30,937 nt of DNA, from NCBI GenBank assembly GCA_965369385.1, contig CBDUQP010000023.1, forward strand, positions 1 through 30,937. Reading direction: 5' to 3'. Shown here piece by piece: positions 23,231 to 30,937 of the stretch. Source of the stretch: CBDUQP01 sp965369385 (GTDB lineage: Bacteria > Planctomycetota > Phycisphaerae > SM23-33). Position numbers and translations under genes: made by a program. The first letter of the stretch is position 1; every line of letters begins with the position of its first letter. The notes beneath the pieces are model-generated. The model was given only the letters and a program-made list of their open reading frames with translations, was not told the origin of the DNA and ran no database searches.

Positions 23231-24292
23231 TTACCCTATCCGATACTCCACATCCACCGCCCGGCCCTCGGCCGCACTGAGCTTGATATGGTCTATCAGT
23301 TCGTCAACGTCATAACCGGTGATTCGCGACTGGTCGCCCTGCTTGCCGGCGACGATACTATCGCAGAAGAACGCAACCGCATCATCGAATGGCGATACTG
23401 CTTCGAAGTGATGCTCGGTGGTATCGCCCGTCGAGTTATCATAGTGGACCAGAAGCGATGCCTTGTGCTCCACCTCGTCCCACTTGGCTGTGTAGATATC
23501 AAGCCGACCGTTCAGCCCGTTTATCTCGATGCGTTCGTCCCATCCGTCACGATGGATCCCGATATGCGAAAGATTGTGTATGAGCGCCTCATAATGAACG
23601 ATACCATTTGCAGTCTCCAGCATTGCGGAGGTCTGAAGGTCATAATCGCGGCCGGCGGGAGTGTGCATCGTGGCGTAGAGCTTGTTGGGACGCCCCAACA
23701 GGAAGCAGACTAGATCCAGAATATGGCTTCCGCCGCACGGCAGTATCGCCCCGCCGTAATTCCTGCGAATGGCAGACTCACCGCCGGTGGGAGTGTGTGC
23801 CAATCCTTCTGCGGGCATCTCTGTCCACAGGTCGCCCCAGTTCTGATAGGTGCGGATATACGTGGAAACGATCTGCCCCAATGAAGGCAGAAGCTCCTTG
23901 GCCTTCTGGACGGCTGCGATGAATCGCTTCATATATGATGTGTAGAAGATAGTCTGTTTCTGCTCCCCATAGGCTGCAATCTCCAATGCGTCGTCTGCAT
24001 TCACAGAGAGCGTCTTCTCGCAGATGACTGCCTTGCCCGCATCAATGGCGGCCAGGCATATCTCTTTGTGCGATGCCGACAGCGTGCAGATCGTAATCAC
24101 GTCCACGTCTGGATCTGCGATTATGTCCTTGTAGTCGGCGGTGAACGTCGCACCGGTCTTATCCACCCAAGGCGAGGCCGCCGCTTGCGACAAATCACAC
24201 ACCCACTTCACCTTTGCCCCGAACTTCTCAAGCCCGGCAAAATGGAATCGCGAAATGCCTCCGCACCCGATAACTGCTGCTGTAAGTGTCAT
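23231..24292 (-). CDS. Gfo/Idh/MocA family oxidoreductase
   Basis: The 353-residue oxidoreductase has an N-terminal Rossmann motif TLTAAVIGCGGISRFHFAGL and the signature AVICEKTLSVNADDALEIAA, where the usual EKP reads EKT. The C-terminal domain contains YGGAILPCGGSHILDLVCFL, including the conserved GGSHxxD with the candidate catalytic His. AAGGA lies 8 nt upstream of the ATG. It lies 45 nt downstream of the zinc dehydrogenase gene on the same strand, and the two are very probably co-transcribed from the divergent promoter region at about 25.4 kb. Together they would carry out successive oxidations of a sugar or polyol. Confidence 0.92.
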   Translation of the reverse strand: MTLTAAVIGCGGISRFHFAGLEKFGAKVKWVCDLSQAAASPWVDKTGATFTADYKDIIADPDVDVITICTLSASHKEICLAAIDAGKAVICEKTLSVNADDALEIAAYGEQKQTIFYTSYMKRFIAAVQKAKELLPSLGQIVSTYIRTYQNWGDLWTEMPAEGLAHTPTGGESAIRRNYGGAILPCGGSHILDLVCFLLGRPNKLYATMHTPAGRDYDLQTSAMLETANGIVHYEALIHNLSHIGIHRDGWDERIEINGLNGRLDIYTAKWDEVEHKASLLVHYDNSTGDTTEHHFEAVSPFDDAVAFFCDSIVAGKQGDQSRITGYDVDELIDHIKLSAAEGRAVDVEYRIG

Positions 24293-24337
24293 TCTTCGTA
24301 TCCTTCCGGCAATGATATCCTTCTGGGGACTATAGCT

Positions 24338-25339
24338 TTATGGGGTAACTACAACCTTGACCGCTGACGGGTCGTTTCGTGCGACTTCCAACGCCTTGGC
24401 GATGTCATCCAGGCCGAAACGGTGCGTCACTATCGCCTCGCCATCAATCACGCCTTCCCGCAGATACCGCAAGGCCGTGGGACCAAACATAGCCGGTGAC
24501 GCAAACGAAGCCCGCAGTTGCAGCTTCTTGAAGTGGAAATCGTTGGCGTTGAAAGTGCAGAACGCACCATCGCCGTGAGCAATGCCGATGAACGAGACAA
24601 TCGCACCCTTGCACGCCACGTCAAACGCACCAGCAAGCGTAGCCGGCGGCGAAGTGACCAGAATCCGGTCAATCCGGCAACCAAAGTCATAGTCCGCAAT
24701 CGGCGTGACTGCCGGATCTATCACATCGTCGGCACCAAACTGACGTGCAAGCTCAACGCGGCGAGTCTTGGCGGCAAACTCACTGGCAAACACCCGGCGT
24801 GCGCCCATGCGCTTGACCATAGCAGTCGCCATCAGGCCGATAGGCCCCTGTCCGGTAATCAGCACGTTCGAACCCGGCTTAATGTCGGCCAGCCGAACAA
24901 GATCAATCGCGACGCCGAGCGGTTCCTGAATATTCGCGATATCGGGAGCGATATCCTCGCAGGGTATTGCGCAAATCGCAGGAGCGATCATCTCTTCGGC
25001 GAAACCGAACGATCCCAGGAAGAAGAAGCTCTGAACATCGGTGCACAGTTCCTGACGCCCGTCACGACAACTATCGCAACGCCCGCACGGGGTAGCCGAA
25101 TCCAGCACCACCTTCTGCCCCACTTCGAGATACCCTGCTGCGGAGCCGACTTCGATAATCTCACCGGCAATTTCATGCCCGAAGCGGGATTCCTGGTCGG
25201 CCTCGTCGGGATTCACATGCAAGTCCGTCCCGCACACGCCGCACGCGCTAACCTTCACACGAATATCTGTAGCTCCGAGCTTGTCTGTGGAAATATCCCG
25301 AACTACGGTCTCACTGCCGGTCTTGAATGCTGCTTTCAT
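24338..25339 (-). CDS. Zinc-dependent alcohol/polyol dehydrogenase (MDR family)
   Basis: The 333-residue enzyme has complete zinc sites: a catalytic-zinc CGVCGTDLH (Cys33) with GHE (His55-Glu56), and structural-zinc PCGRCDSCRDGRQELC (Cys85, 88, 91 and 99). The Rossmann domain carries VLITGQGPIGLMATAMVKRM. This fits sorbitol/threonine dehydrogenase-like MDR enzymes that oxidise secondary alcohols of polyols with NAD+. It is the first gene of a minus-strand pair with the Gfo/Idh/MocA gene 45 nt downstream, and it is divergent from an AraC regulator 151 bp away. Unlike the MDR enzyme at 19741, it keeps all zinc ligands. Confidence 0.93.
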   Translation of the reverse strand: MKAAFKTGSETVVRDISTDKLGATDIRVKVSACGVCGTDLHVNPDEADQESRFGHEIAGEIIEVGSAAGYLEVGQKVVLDSATPCGRCDSCRDGRQELCTDVQSFFFLGSFGFAEEMIAPAICAIPCEDIAPDIANIQEPLGVAIDLVRLADIKPGSNVLITGQGPIGLMATAMVKRMGARRVFASEFAAKTRRVELARQFGADDVIDPAVTPIADYDFGCRIDRILVTSPPATLAGAFDVACKGAIVSFIGIAHGDGAFCTFNANDFHFKKLQLRASFASPAMFGPTALRYLREGVIDGEAIVTHRFGLDDIAKALEVARNDPSAVKVVVTP

Positions 25340-25490
25340 ATCTGGTCTTGCTCCTGTAACTTGCCGGCATGAACGCTGCCGATATCACTATTATTCATAC
25401 CCATAGACTACACCCCACATGCACGCAAAGACTGATCTTATTGCGGGCAAAACTATGGACTTTTCTGATATACCCCGCTAGACTAACCTC

Positions 25491-26336
25491 ATGATCCGTA
25501 AACACCCCAACAAGCATCCCGCCAACTATGTCGCGCAGGATTTGCCCGAGACACTCTGGACCGATTGCCCGTTGCGCAGGCGTAGCGAGGAGCTGTCCAC
25601 GCTGTATGTTCGCCGGTATTCCGGCCCTCGCACTGTGCGCAAGATGACTCGCCACGCGTTTTGGGAGATCGGATATGTGTTAAGCGGCGGCGGTGAACTT
25701 CATTGCCAACACGTTCACAAGCTATGTCGCCACACCGCATTTCTGATACCGCCGAATATGGATCATTATGAACACTCCCTTGAGTCTATGGATACGTTAT
25801 GGGTGGCGATGCGGGGAACGAGGCTCACAGAGCTTTCTACCGACAATCCGGTAATTGACGTGTGTCCGCAACTGGCCAAGGCATTCGAAGACCTATGGCT
25901 GACGGCCGAGCGCGCGGATGCGGGATGCGGCGTGGAGATGGATGCACTGACCACGTTCATCCTGACGCGTTTCCTGCGTCTGACGCAAGACAGCACTGCC
26001 GCTTCTGCCGGATGCATTGACGATGCGATAGGCTGGTTGAATCGCCACTTCGATCAGCCGATTACGATAGCTGCGGTGGCGGGGAGATTCGGCTGCAGCG
26101 AGGGATACTTTTATCGCACGTTCCGCAAGCAGACCGGGCAGACGCCGGTGGCCTATCTCACGTCAATCCGGATGCAGCATGCCATCGAAGCCATGCGCCG
26201 CACCACGCTCACCATAGACCGAATCGCCAGAAGCGTCGGGTACCGTGACGGGCTCTATTTCAGCCGCATATTCAGCAAAGCAACCGGCGTCAGCCCCACC
26301 GAGTACAGGCGGCAAATCGGCGATGACTTACTCTGA
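25491..26336 (+). CDS. AraC family transcriptional regulator
   Basis: The 281-residue protein has an N-terminal cupin-like region (about residues 40-110: TRHAFWEIGYVLSGGGELHC, then TAFLIPPNMDHYEHS) and a C-terminal AraC double HTH (about residues 180-278): WLNRHFDQPITIAAVAGRFG, CSEGYFYRTFRKQTGQTPVA, IDRIARSVGYRDGLYFSRIF and SKATGVSPTEYRR. It is divergent from the zinc dehydrogenase-Gfo/Idh pair and probably regulates it. Its stop (TGA, 26334-26336) and the stop of the convergent ceramidase-like gene lie in one palindrome. The start at 25491 has no obvious Shine-Dalgarno. Confidence 0.92.
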   Translation: MIRKHPNKHPANYVAQDLPETLWTDCPLRRRSEELSTLYVRRYSGPRTVRKMTRHAFWEIGYVLSGGGELHCQHVHKLCRHTAFLIPPNMDHYEHSLESMDTLWVAMRGTRLTELSTDNPVIDVCPQLAKAFEDLWLTAERADAGCGVEMDALTTFILTRFLRLTQDSTAASAGCIDDAIGWLNRHFDQPITIAAVAGRFGCSEGYFYRTFRKQTGQTPVAYLTSIRMQHAIEAMRRTTLTIDRIARSVGYRDGLYFSRIFSKATGVSPTEYRRQIGDDLL

Positions 26337-26340
26337 CCGG

Positions 26341-27747
26341 TCAGACGCGCCTCACCACGCGCTCGGCCGCGGCCTGGAGGGCGGCGAAACATGATGGATC
26401 GAACAGGCTGGTCCTGGTCTCGTATCCGCCGCGCTGGTATTGCTCGGGCGTAACGAAGTAGCACATCGTCGCATTCAGGAAGCCGCCCAGCATAACACCG
26501 TCGCCCAGCGTCTGACGCAATTCCAGCGACATCTGCGAGCATATCTCCCCCGGCGCAGCGAGTATCCGCCACCGGCCGAGCCGAACCGCCGACACTTCCA
26601 GCTCCATCGTGCCTGCGGCAATCTCCTCATCTGCCAGATACTTCCAACTCCGTCCAAACGCCTCGAACATATCCAACTGGTGCAGCCGATCGCCAAGCTT
26701 CTTCCGCTGCGGAAGGAACTCTGCGCCGTGAGCAAGACCGTCAAGTTCGCGCTGAATCGCGTTGCGGCGAGCTTCCATGTCGGCCAGGTCCGCAGCCAGC
26801 ATCCCCATCAAATCACATCGCACAATCTCACTATCCGCATGAATGCAATCCAATGCAGCCCACTGCACGTTTGCCTCTGCCGCCACGAGCGAATCGGCCA
26901 GTCCTGTGCCTATGCGGACGGCTTCTGCCATGTTCGGTTCTTGGTGTCGAGGACGTTGATCCCCGCAGAACCCCTGCACAAACGCCATCGGGCAGTGAAA
27001 ATGCTCTTCAAGCCTGTCGAGCAACACTCCGCAATAATCTCTCGAAATGTGCGGCTTGTAGTAGCCACTGCTCACGATAACCGCATGGGCGTTGAATCTC
27101 ACGATCCCCGCCACCGGCCGCTTGCCATCGCCGAGCAATACCAGTTGCAGCAGGCCATCGGTAGGCTTGTCCAGCGGAGCGGGACCCTGATACGCCGAGA
27201 GCTCGTCTTCATTCGCCCCATATTCGCGGAGCTTTCGACGCGCCCAACCAAGCCCGTCAACCATATTGCCATCATCAACACAATCTACGCACTGATGCGA
27301 ACTGAAACACCCCACGTCACCAGGCGACTCAAAACGTCTATTCACCGCAAACTCGCTGCCCGTATCTACCGTCAGGAAACCCGCCTGCGAAACCCCAGCC
27401 GTGTTCGCACCAGCCATTCGCACCGCAGTCATCACCACCTTCTCAAGGGCTGCGATGTCTATTTCGTTGGGCATCAGCGACGAATGCGTGTGCGATACGC
27501 CAATCCAGACCGCCTCGGGGGCAAGCTGCAGAAAGTCCGCCGCTGAATTGCGAATCAGCGTCAGCGGATGCCTGGGGATCTCGGTGACATCGAGCGTTAT
27601 TAGGCAAAATCCATCGCTTTCGCCGCGGACAATGAGCACCCTGCACTGAATCGCATCGGACACGGGGCGAAGGATTGTATCTCTGCCTGCATCGTTGGCG
27701 ATATCTCCAAGGTCGATGGATGCGGTTTGGACAACGTATTGGGACAT
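26341..27747 (-). CDS. Neutral/alkaline non-lysosomal ceramidase-like protein
   Basis: The 468-residue protein resembles ceramidase-like amidohydrolases that are often found among sugar-catabolic genes in planctomycetes. Recognisable features are VWIGVSHTHSSLMP (candidate metal-binding HxH, about residues 81-94), VRFNAHAVIVSSGYYKPHIS with RDYCGVLLDRLEEHF, FVQGFCGDQRPRHQ (equivalent to the CGDxxP motif) and a C-terminal LGGFLNATMCYFVTPEQYQR, followed by GGYET. No signal peptide is visible. ATG 27747 has GAGG about 9 nt upstream. The frame extends to 27804 without support. It lies 134 nt downstream of the AAC(3)-like gene on the same strand. True ceramide hydrolysis is doubtful in this context, and the substrate is unknown. 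Confidence 0.75.
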   Translation of the reverse strand: MSQYVVQTASIDLGDIANDAGRDTILRPVSDAIQCRVLIVRGESDGFCLITLDVTEIPRHPLTLIRNSAADFLQLAPEAVWIGVSHTHSSLMPNEIDIAALEKVVMTAVRMAGANTAGVSQAGFLTVDTGSEFAVNRRFESPGDVGCFSSHQCVDCVDDGNMVDGLGWARRKLREYGANEDELSAYQGPAPLDKPTDGLLQLVLLGDGKRPVAGIVRFNAHAVIVSSGYYKPHISRDYCGVLLDRLEEHFHCPMAFVQGFCGDQRPRHQEPNMAEAVRIGTGLADSLVAAEANVQWAALDCIHADSEIVRCDLMGMLAADLADMEARRNAIQRELDGLAHGAEFLPQRKKLGDRLHQLDMFEAFGRSWKYLADEEIAAGTMELEVSAVRLGRWRILAAPGEICSQMSLELRQTLGDGVMLGGFLNATMCYFVTPEQYQRGGYETRTSLFDPSCFAALQAAAERVVRRV

Positions 27748-27881
27748 CGTGGATTGCCTCTGTGCGGTTTGCGGAATATTGCCCAGAACCGGCTGCCGAA
27801 CCATTCGGCACTCAGTTTGTGGGCATCATTATTGTAGCGGTGTTCGCGGCCGGGTGAGCCACGCTGAACTTGCGCAGTCAG

Positions 27882-28673
27882 TCAGTCTCTCTTCGTCAGC
27901 AACATGGGATCCTCGCGAAGCCACTGCGTGACTTCATCCACCATGCGTCTGGCGTCCACAACACGCATGTCTGCCTGGCCGAACATATGCATTGTCATCA
28001 TGCCGGCAGTGAGCATGCGATCTTCTATCCCGCAGAAATCGCGGGGCGTGCTCGTTGTATACCCCTTCACCGTCGTGACGTGCTCACGCCCGGCCATGTC
28101 GATGGACCTGACAGCGAACTCCTCGCCATTGAAAACATAAGGCGCAGCCAGCTCTTCAACATAATGCAGCGTGGTATTGCTGTCGTTGGTGGTGCCGATC
28201 AGGAGAATCTTGGCCCCCGCCCCCGCCGCCAGAGCAAACGGGCTGTGGGCACCCACCGGGCCTTCTGAATCTTGATCTCCCGAAAGCAACTCAGCCGCTC
28301 GGGGGCCGATGGCAATCCCGGTATGCGTGGGATGGTGCGAGCGGAGGGCTTTGGGACACTCGCCGGCTGCGCGGGGAATAGCGCCATTGTGGCTTCGACG
28401 CTCGCGGATATCCACCAGTTCGTTTTCGCGGAGGAACTCGGTGGCCGAGCCGTTGAACGTGAGTCCGGGAAACAGAACCGTGCCGCCGGGATTAACGCTG
28501 CGGACGAGGGCCTCGACAACCGCGACCGGACCGCCTTCGACCCATCCGATGCTCTTCAGGGAACTGTGAACAACCAGAATATCGCCGCTGCAAATGCCAG
28601 CTGCCTTCAGATCGTCCAACATCCTGGCAAGGGTAACAATGCCCTTCTGCCCGCCGGGTTCGCAGTCAACCAT
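27882..28673 (-). CDS. AAC(3)-fold N-acetyltransferase family protein
   Basis: The 263-residue protein has the aminoglycoside 3-N-acetyltransferase fold: LVVHSSLKSIGWVEGGPVAV, then GTVLFPGLTF, SHHPTHTGIAIGPRA, SPFALAAGAGAKILLIGTTN and TTLHYVEELA. Conserved His residues of the family (SHHPTHT, LHYVEE) are present. Members transfer acetyl from acetyl-CoA to amino sugars, and many are chromosomal with no resistance role. Here it sits between a symporter and a ceramidase-like gene in a sugar-catabolic region, so an amino-sugar or related substrate is more likely than antibiotic resistance. GGAGAA lies 9 nt upstream of the ATG. Confidence 0.85.
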   Translation of the reverse strand: MVDCEPGGQKGIVTLARMLDDLKAAGICSGDILVVHSSLKSIGWVEGGPVAVVEALVRSVNPGGTVLFPGLTFNGSATEFLRENELVDIRERRSHNGAIPRAAGECPKALRSHHPTHTGIAIGPRAAELLSGDQDSEGPVGAHSPFALAAGAGAKILLIGTTNDSNTTLHYVEELAAPYVFNGEEFAVRSIDMAGREHVTTVKGYTTSTPRDFCGIEDRMLTAGMMTMHMFGQADMRVVDARRMVDEVTQWLREDPMLLTKRD

Positions 28674-29021
28674 TTGCGTATTCTCCGTAAGGGATTAATG
28701 CCAATCTACCGCAACGGAATGTTATGAAAGTTTTTGTGAGACTGGAAACTGATTCTGCAATGAATATGAACATTTTTGCGTTCATGGCTGTGGATTCGTC
28801 ACTTCGGCTGCCAAACAGGTGGCGAACCTGGCAAGCTGATCGGAACATGGCTGGAAGCAAACAGCATCGCGGCCATCCAACTGATCATAGCAGACGGAAG
28901 TGCCCGTATGCAGAAGGACATAGAAGGCGCACAAGAAAGCGGCAGCCGGCGACCCCGCCGCATCATCCAGTGATGCACGCGGGCGTCGCCAACTGCCGCT
29001 ATTGGTTACTTCTGTGTGCGA
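28674..29021. other. Intergenic region, no gene supported
   Basis: About 350 bases lie between the AAC(3)-like start and the symporter stop, both on the minus strand. Overlapping plus-strand open frames (28724-29092, 28776-28973) lack a Shine-Dalgarno and family similarity. The minus-strand promoter of the AAC(3)-like gene is expected here, but I see no convincing -35/-10 pair. Confidence 0.5.
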
Positions 29022-30937
29022 CTACTCAGCCGTTTCCAGCTCTGGTGTGGGCTGATCCTTCTGCGTCATCAGTGAGACAACTACCAGCGTGAGGAAACTC
29101 AGCGGGATCGAGATCATGGCGGGGTTGCCAAACGGAAGCGGCGACTGGCCTGCCATCCCGTACTTGGCGAACATCGTGGGCGACAGCAGAATGATGCCCA
29201 GCGAGGAAACCATGCCCACCAGAATGGAGACCACAATGCCCTTGGCGGTGGTCTTCTTCCAGAACAGCAGCATGACAATCGCCGGCAAGTTAGCAGACGC
29301 CGCTACCGCGAACGCCCAGCCAACCAGGAACGAAACGTTCATGCCCTTGAAGGCGATACCCAGCACGATGGCTATTACGCCCACAACAATCGCTGCCAGC
29401 TTGCCGAACATGACCTTCTGCTTGTCGCTCATCTTCACTCTGAAGTAGCGTCCCATCAGGTCGTGCGCGACAGCACCGGAAGCCGCCACGATTAGTCCGC
29501 TCACCGTGCCAAGAACCGTCGCAAATGCTATTGCGCAAATTATGGCAAACAGGAACGTACCGAACGATGCGGCAAGCAGCGGAGCCGACTGGTTGCCATC
29601 GGCCACGTTGACGACATTGTTCACGGCCGCTCCGATGCCCATGAACAGCGTGAGCACGTAGAACAGTCCGATTGCCGCGATGGCTACGATCGTGGACTTT
29701 CTCGCACAGGCGGGGCTCGGAACGGTGTAGTAGCGAATAAGGATGTGCGGCAGAGCAGCCGTTCCGCAGAACAGTGCCAACATCAGCGATGCGAAGTCGA
29801 GCTTCTGCCACATAGTGCCGCGAACATTGAACTTCCCGCCCGGAACCATCATCCGGTTTCCTGTGGTCAGGAACGAATAGTAAAGGTGCACGTCCTTGCC
29901 ATCCAACTCGAAAGTATCAGGAACCTTCTTCCAACGACAGAAAACCGTTTCCTTGTCGGAGAGCTTGCCAAGGTAAGCCCAGGGGCTCAAGGCACCAGTC
30001 TTGGCGTCCTTTCCATCTTTGCCCTCGAGTTTCACAATTCTGCCGACGGAGCGGAGCTTGGCACCCTTGGCGGCCTCGCCACCATTGTTGATGAGCGCAG
30101 TTCGACTGCCCTTCTCATTGATATGCCACTGGCATTCCCGCAGAACTGCCGGTCCGGCCAGGGGCTTGAATTCAGTGAACCACTTGTCGTGGCCATCGGC
30201 ACTGCTGATCCTGAAGAACTTCTGCTTCTTGAAGAATTTGCTCTTGGAATCGAACGGGCTGGTCGCGGTGATCTTGCGGCCGGGCGTCACCTCGCCGCCA
30301 ACGGTCAACACCGCAACATCGGCAGGCATCGCCAGAGTCTCGTACTTGTAGAACTCCGAGCCATCGGCCTGCTTGGGATCCGTCGAAAGGCCGCGATTGC
30401 AGACGCAGACCACCAGGATGATCGAGCAGATGATCAGCAAGCCGCCCTTGAGGAACTGTACGTAAGTGGTGGACGTCATACCGGCGGTAGCTACGATGAA
30501 GATTACCACCAAGCCAACCATGATCACGCCCAGCTCAAACGGCAAGCCAAGCAGGGGCACCACCAAAGTTCCCGCACCAACCATCTGCGGGATAAGGTAG
30601 AACACCGAGACAACCAGTGTACTGATGGCAGCCATCAACTGGATGCCCTTGGAGTTGAATTTGTTGTCCAGTGCATCGGTGAAGGTGTACTTGCCCAGAC
30701 GCTTCATGGGCTCTGCCACCACGAACAACGCAACAATCCAGCCGGCGAGGTATCCTATTGAATACAGGAAACCATCGTAACCGGCAGTGGCGATCATGCC
30801 GCAAATGCCCAGGAACGATGCCGCCGACAGATAGTCACCGGCGAACGAGACGCCATTGACGGCCCAGTGAATCTGGCCGCCCGCGGCGAAATACCCGCTG
30901 GCACTCTTGGCCTTGCGGGCCATGTAGAAGGAGAAGA
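29022..30937 (-). CDS. Sodium:solute symporter (SSS family, ActP/VC_2705-like), 5'-partial
   Basis: The coding frame runs off the right edge of the window: FSFYMARKAKSASGYFAAGG is still in frame before the ATG at 30923, so the N-terminus is missing. The visible part (at least 637 residues) shows SSS features: VNGVSFAGDYLSAASFLGI, YDGFLYSIGYLAGW, AEPMKRLGKYTFTDAL (TM2-TM3) and MTSTTYVQFLKGGLLIICSI. A later VRGTMWQKLDFASLMLALFC and TAALPHILIRYYTVPS match the acetate/organic-acid permease branch. Between TM segments, residues about 176-370 (counting from 30923) form a hydrophilic insertion of about 195 residues, much longer than in ActP. It is probably an inner-membrane Na+-coupled importer of a carboxylate or sugar. 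The actual start is outside the window. Confidence 0.9.
   Translation of the reverse strand, partial: FSFYMARKAKSASGYFAAGGQIHWAVNGVSFAGDYLSAASFLGICGMIATAGYDGFLYSIGYLAGWIVALFVVAEPMKRLGKYTFTDALDNKFNSKGIQLMAAISTLVVSVFYLIPQMVGAGTLVVPLLGLPFELGVIMVGLVVIFIVATAGMTSTTYVQFLKGGLLIICSIILVVCVCNRGLSTDPKQADGSEFYKYETLAMPADVAVLTVGGEVTPGRKITATSPFDSKSKFFKKQKFFRISSADGHDKWFTEFKPLAGPAVLRECQWHINEKGSRTALINNGGEAAKGAKLRSVGRIVKLEGKDGKDAKTGALSPWAYLGKLSDKETVFCRWKKVPDTFELDGKDVHLYYSFLTTGNRMMVPGGKFNVRGTMWQKLDFASLMLALFCGTAALPHILIRYYTVPSPACARKSTIVAIAAIGLFYVLTLFMGIGAAVNNVVNVADGNQSAPLLAASFGTFLFAIICAIAFATVLGTVSGLIVAASGAVAHDLMGRYFRVKMSDKQKVMFGKLAAIVVGVIAIVLGIAFKGMNVSFLVGWAFAVAASANLPAIVMLLFWKKTTAKGIVVSILVGMVSSLGIILLSPTMFAKYGMAGQSPLPFGNPAMISIPLSFLTLVVVSLMTQKDQPTPELETAE

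Noticed and set aside
26440..27546. 368-codon open frame on + strand opposite the ceramidase-like gene
   Set aside because: It is a shadow of a conserved minus-strand gene, rich in Arg and His as expected of a reverse frame.
27882..28673. Antibiotic resistance gene
   Set aside because: The AAC(3) fold is clear, but many chromosomal members have no resistance role and the context is sugar catabolism without mobile elements.
28724..29092. Overlapping small ORFs upstream of the AAC(3)-like gene
   Set aside because: There is no ribosome binding site and no family, and the 3' part overlaps the end of the symporter gene.
29745..30761. 338-codon open frame on + strand opposite the symporter
   Set aside because: It is antisense to transmembrane-coding sequence, so its hydrophilic Gln/His/Arg-rich content is an artefact.
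1..30937. tRNA, rRNA, CRISPR array or complete transposon
   Set aside because: Reading both strands gave no T-loop/anticodon layout, no regularly spaced direct repeats and no transposase or integrase motif.

Overview
The window looks like a chromosomal contig from a bacterium of moderately high GC, most likely a member of the Planctomycetota (Phycisphaerae-like) or a neighbouring PVC lineage. This is inferred from a helix-turn-helix plus degenerate-receiver protein of a type I associate with that group, abundant REP-like palindromes between genes, and a sugar-catabolic gene set rich in Gfo/Idh/MocA oxidoreductases, AraC regulators and a GH78 enzyme. No rRNA, tRNA, CRISPR array or transposase gene was seen.

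Positions 1-3842 are the decayed end of a type I restriction-modification locus. The start of the window holds a remnant of the hsdS 3' end. Three same-strand genes follow: an unrecognised 407-residue protein, a DUF4917 (SIR2-like) protein and a PF06189-type 5'-nucleotidase. After them comes the first part of hsdR, which breaks off after about 17 recognisable codons. Degenerate copies of the hsdS 3' tail lie in front of each of the three cargo genes, and each carries the Shine-Dalgarno sequence of the next gene. This is the most unusual structure in the window and suggests serial insertion of accessory genes between hsdS and hsdR. A dispersed repeat abuts the hsdR break, and a diverged inverted copy lies 12 kb away at about 15.66 kb.

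Positions 3.9-12.2 kb are mostly housekeeping and regulatory genes: a URO-D family protein (-), a UvrD/PcrA helicase (-), an HTH-receiver protein (+), a TerB-like protein (+), leuA (+) and an orphan CheX-like protein (-). Upstream of leuA lies a candidate attenuation leader: a 19-codon ORF with six Leu codons, then a perfect 10-bp hairpin.

Positions 12.5-30.9 kb form a carbohydrate-related region. It holds a GH78 alpha-L-rhamnosidase-like enzyme (-); a GntR regulator, a DapA/NanA-like lyase, an Asp-box sialidase-like protein and a zinc-less MDR dehydrogenase (all +); an AraC regulator divergent from a Gfo/Idh/MocA oxidoreductase; a second Gfo/Idh/MocA gene in an operon with a zinc dehydrogenase and divergent from a second AraC regulator; a ceramidase-like protein and an AAC(3)-fold acetyltransferase (-); and a partial sodium:solute symporter (-) running off the right edge. 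Several of these could act together to import and oxidise an unusual sugar or sugar acid, but the substrate cannot be read from the sequence.
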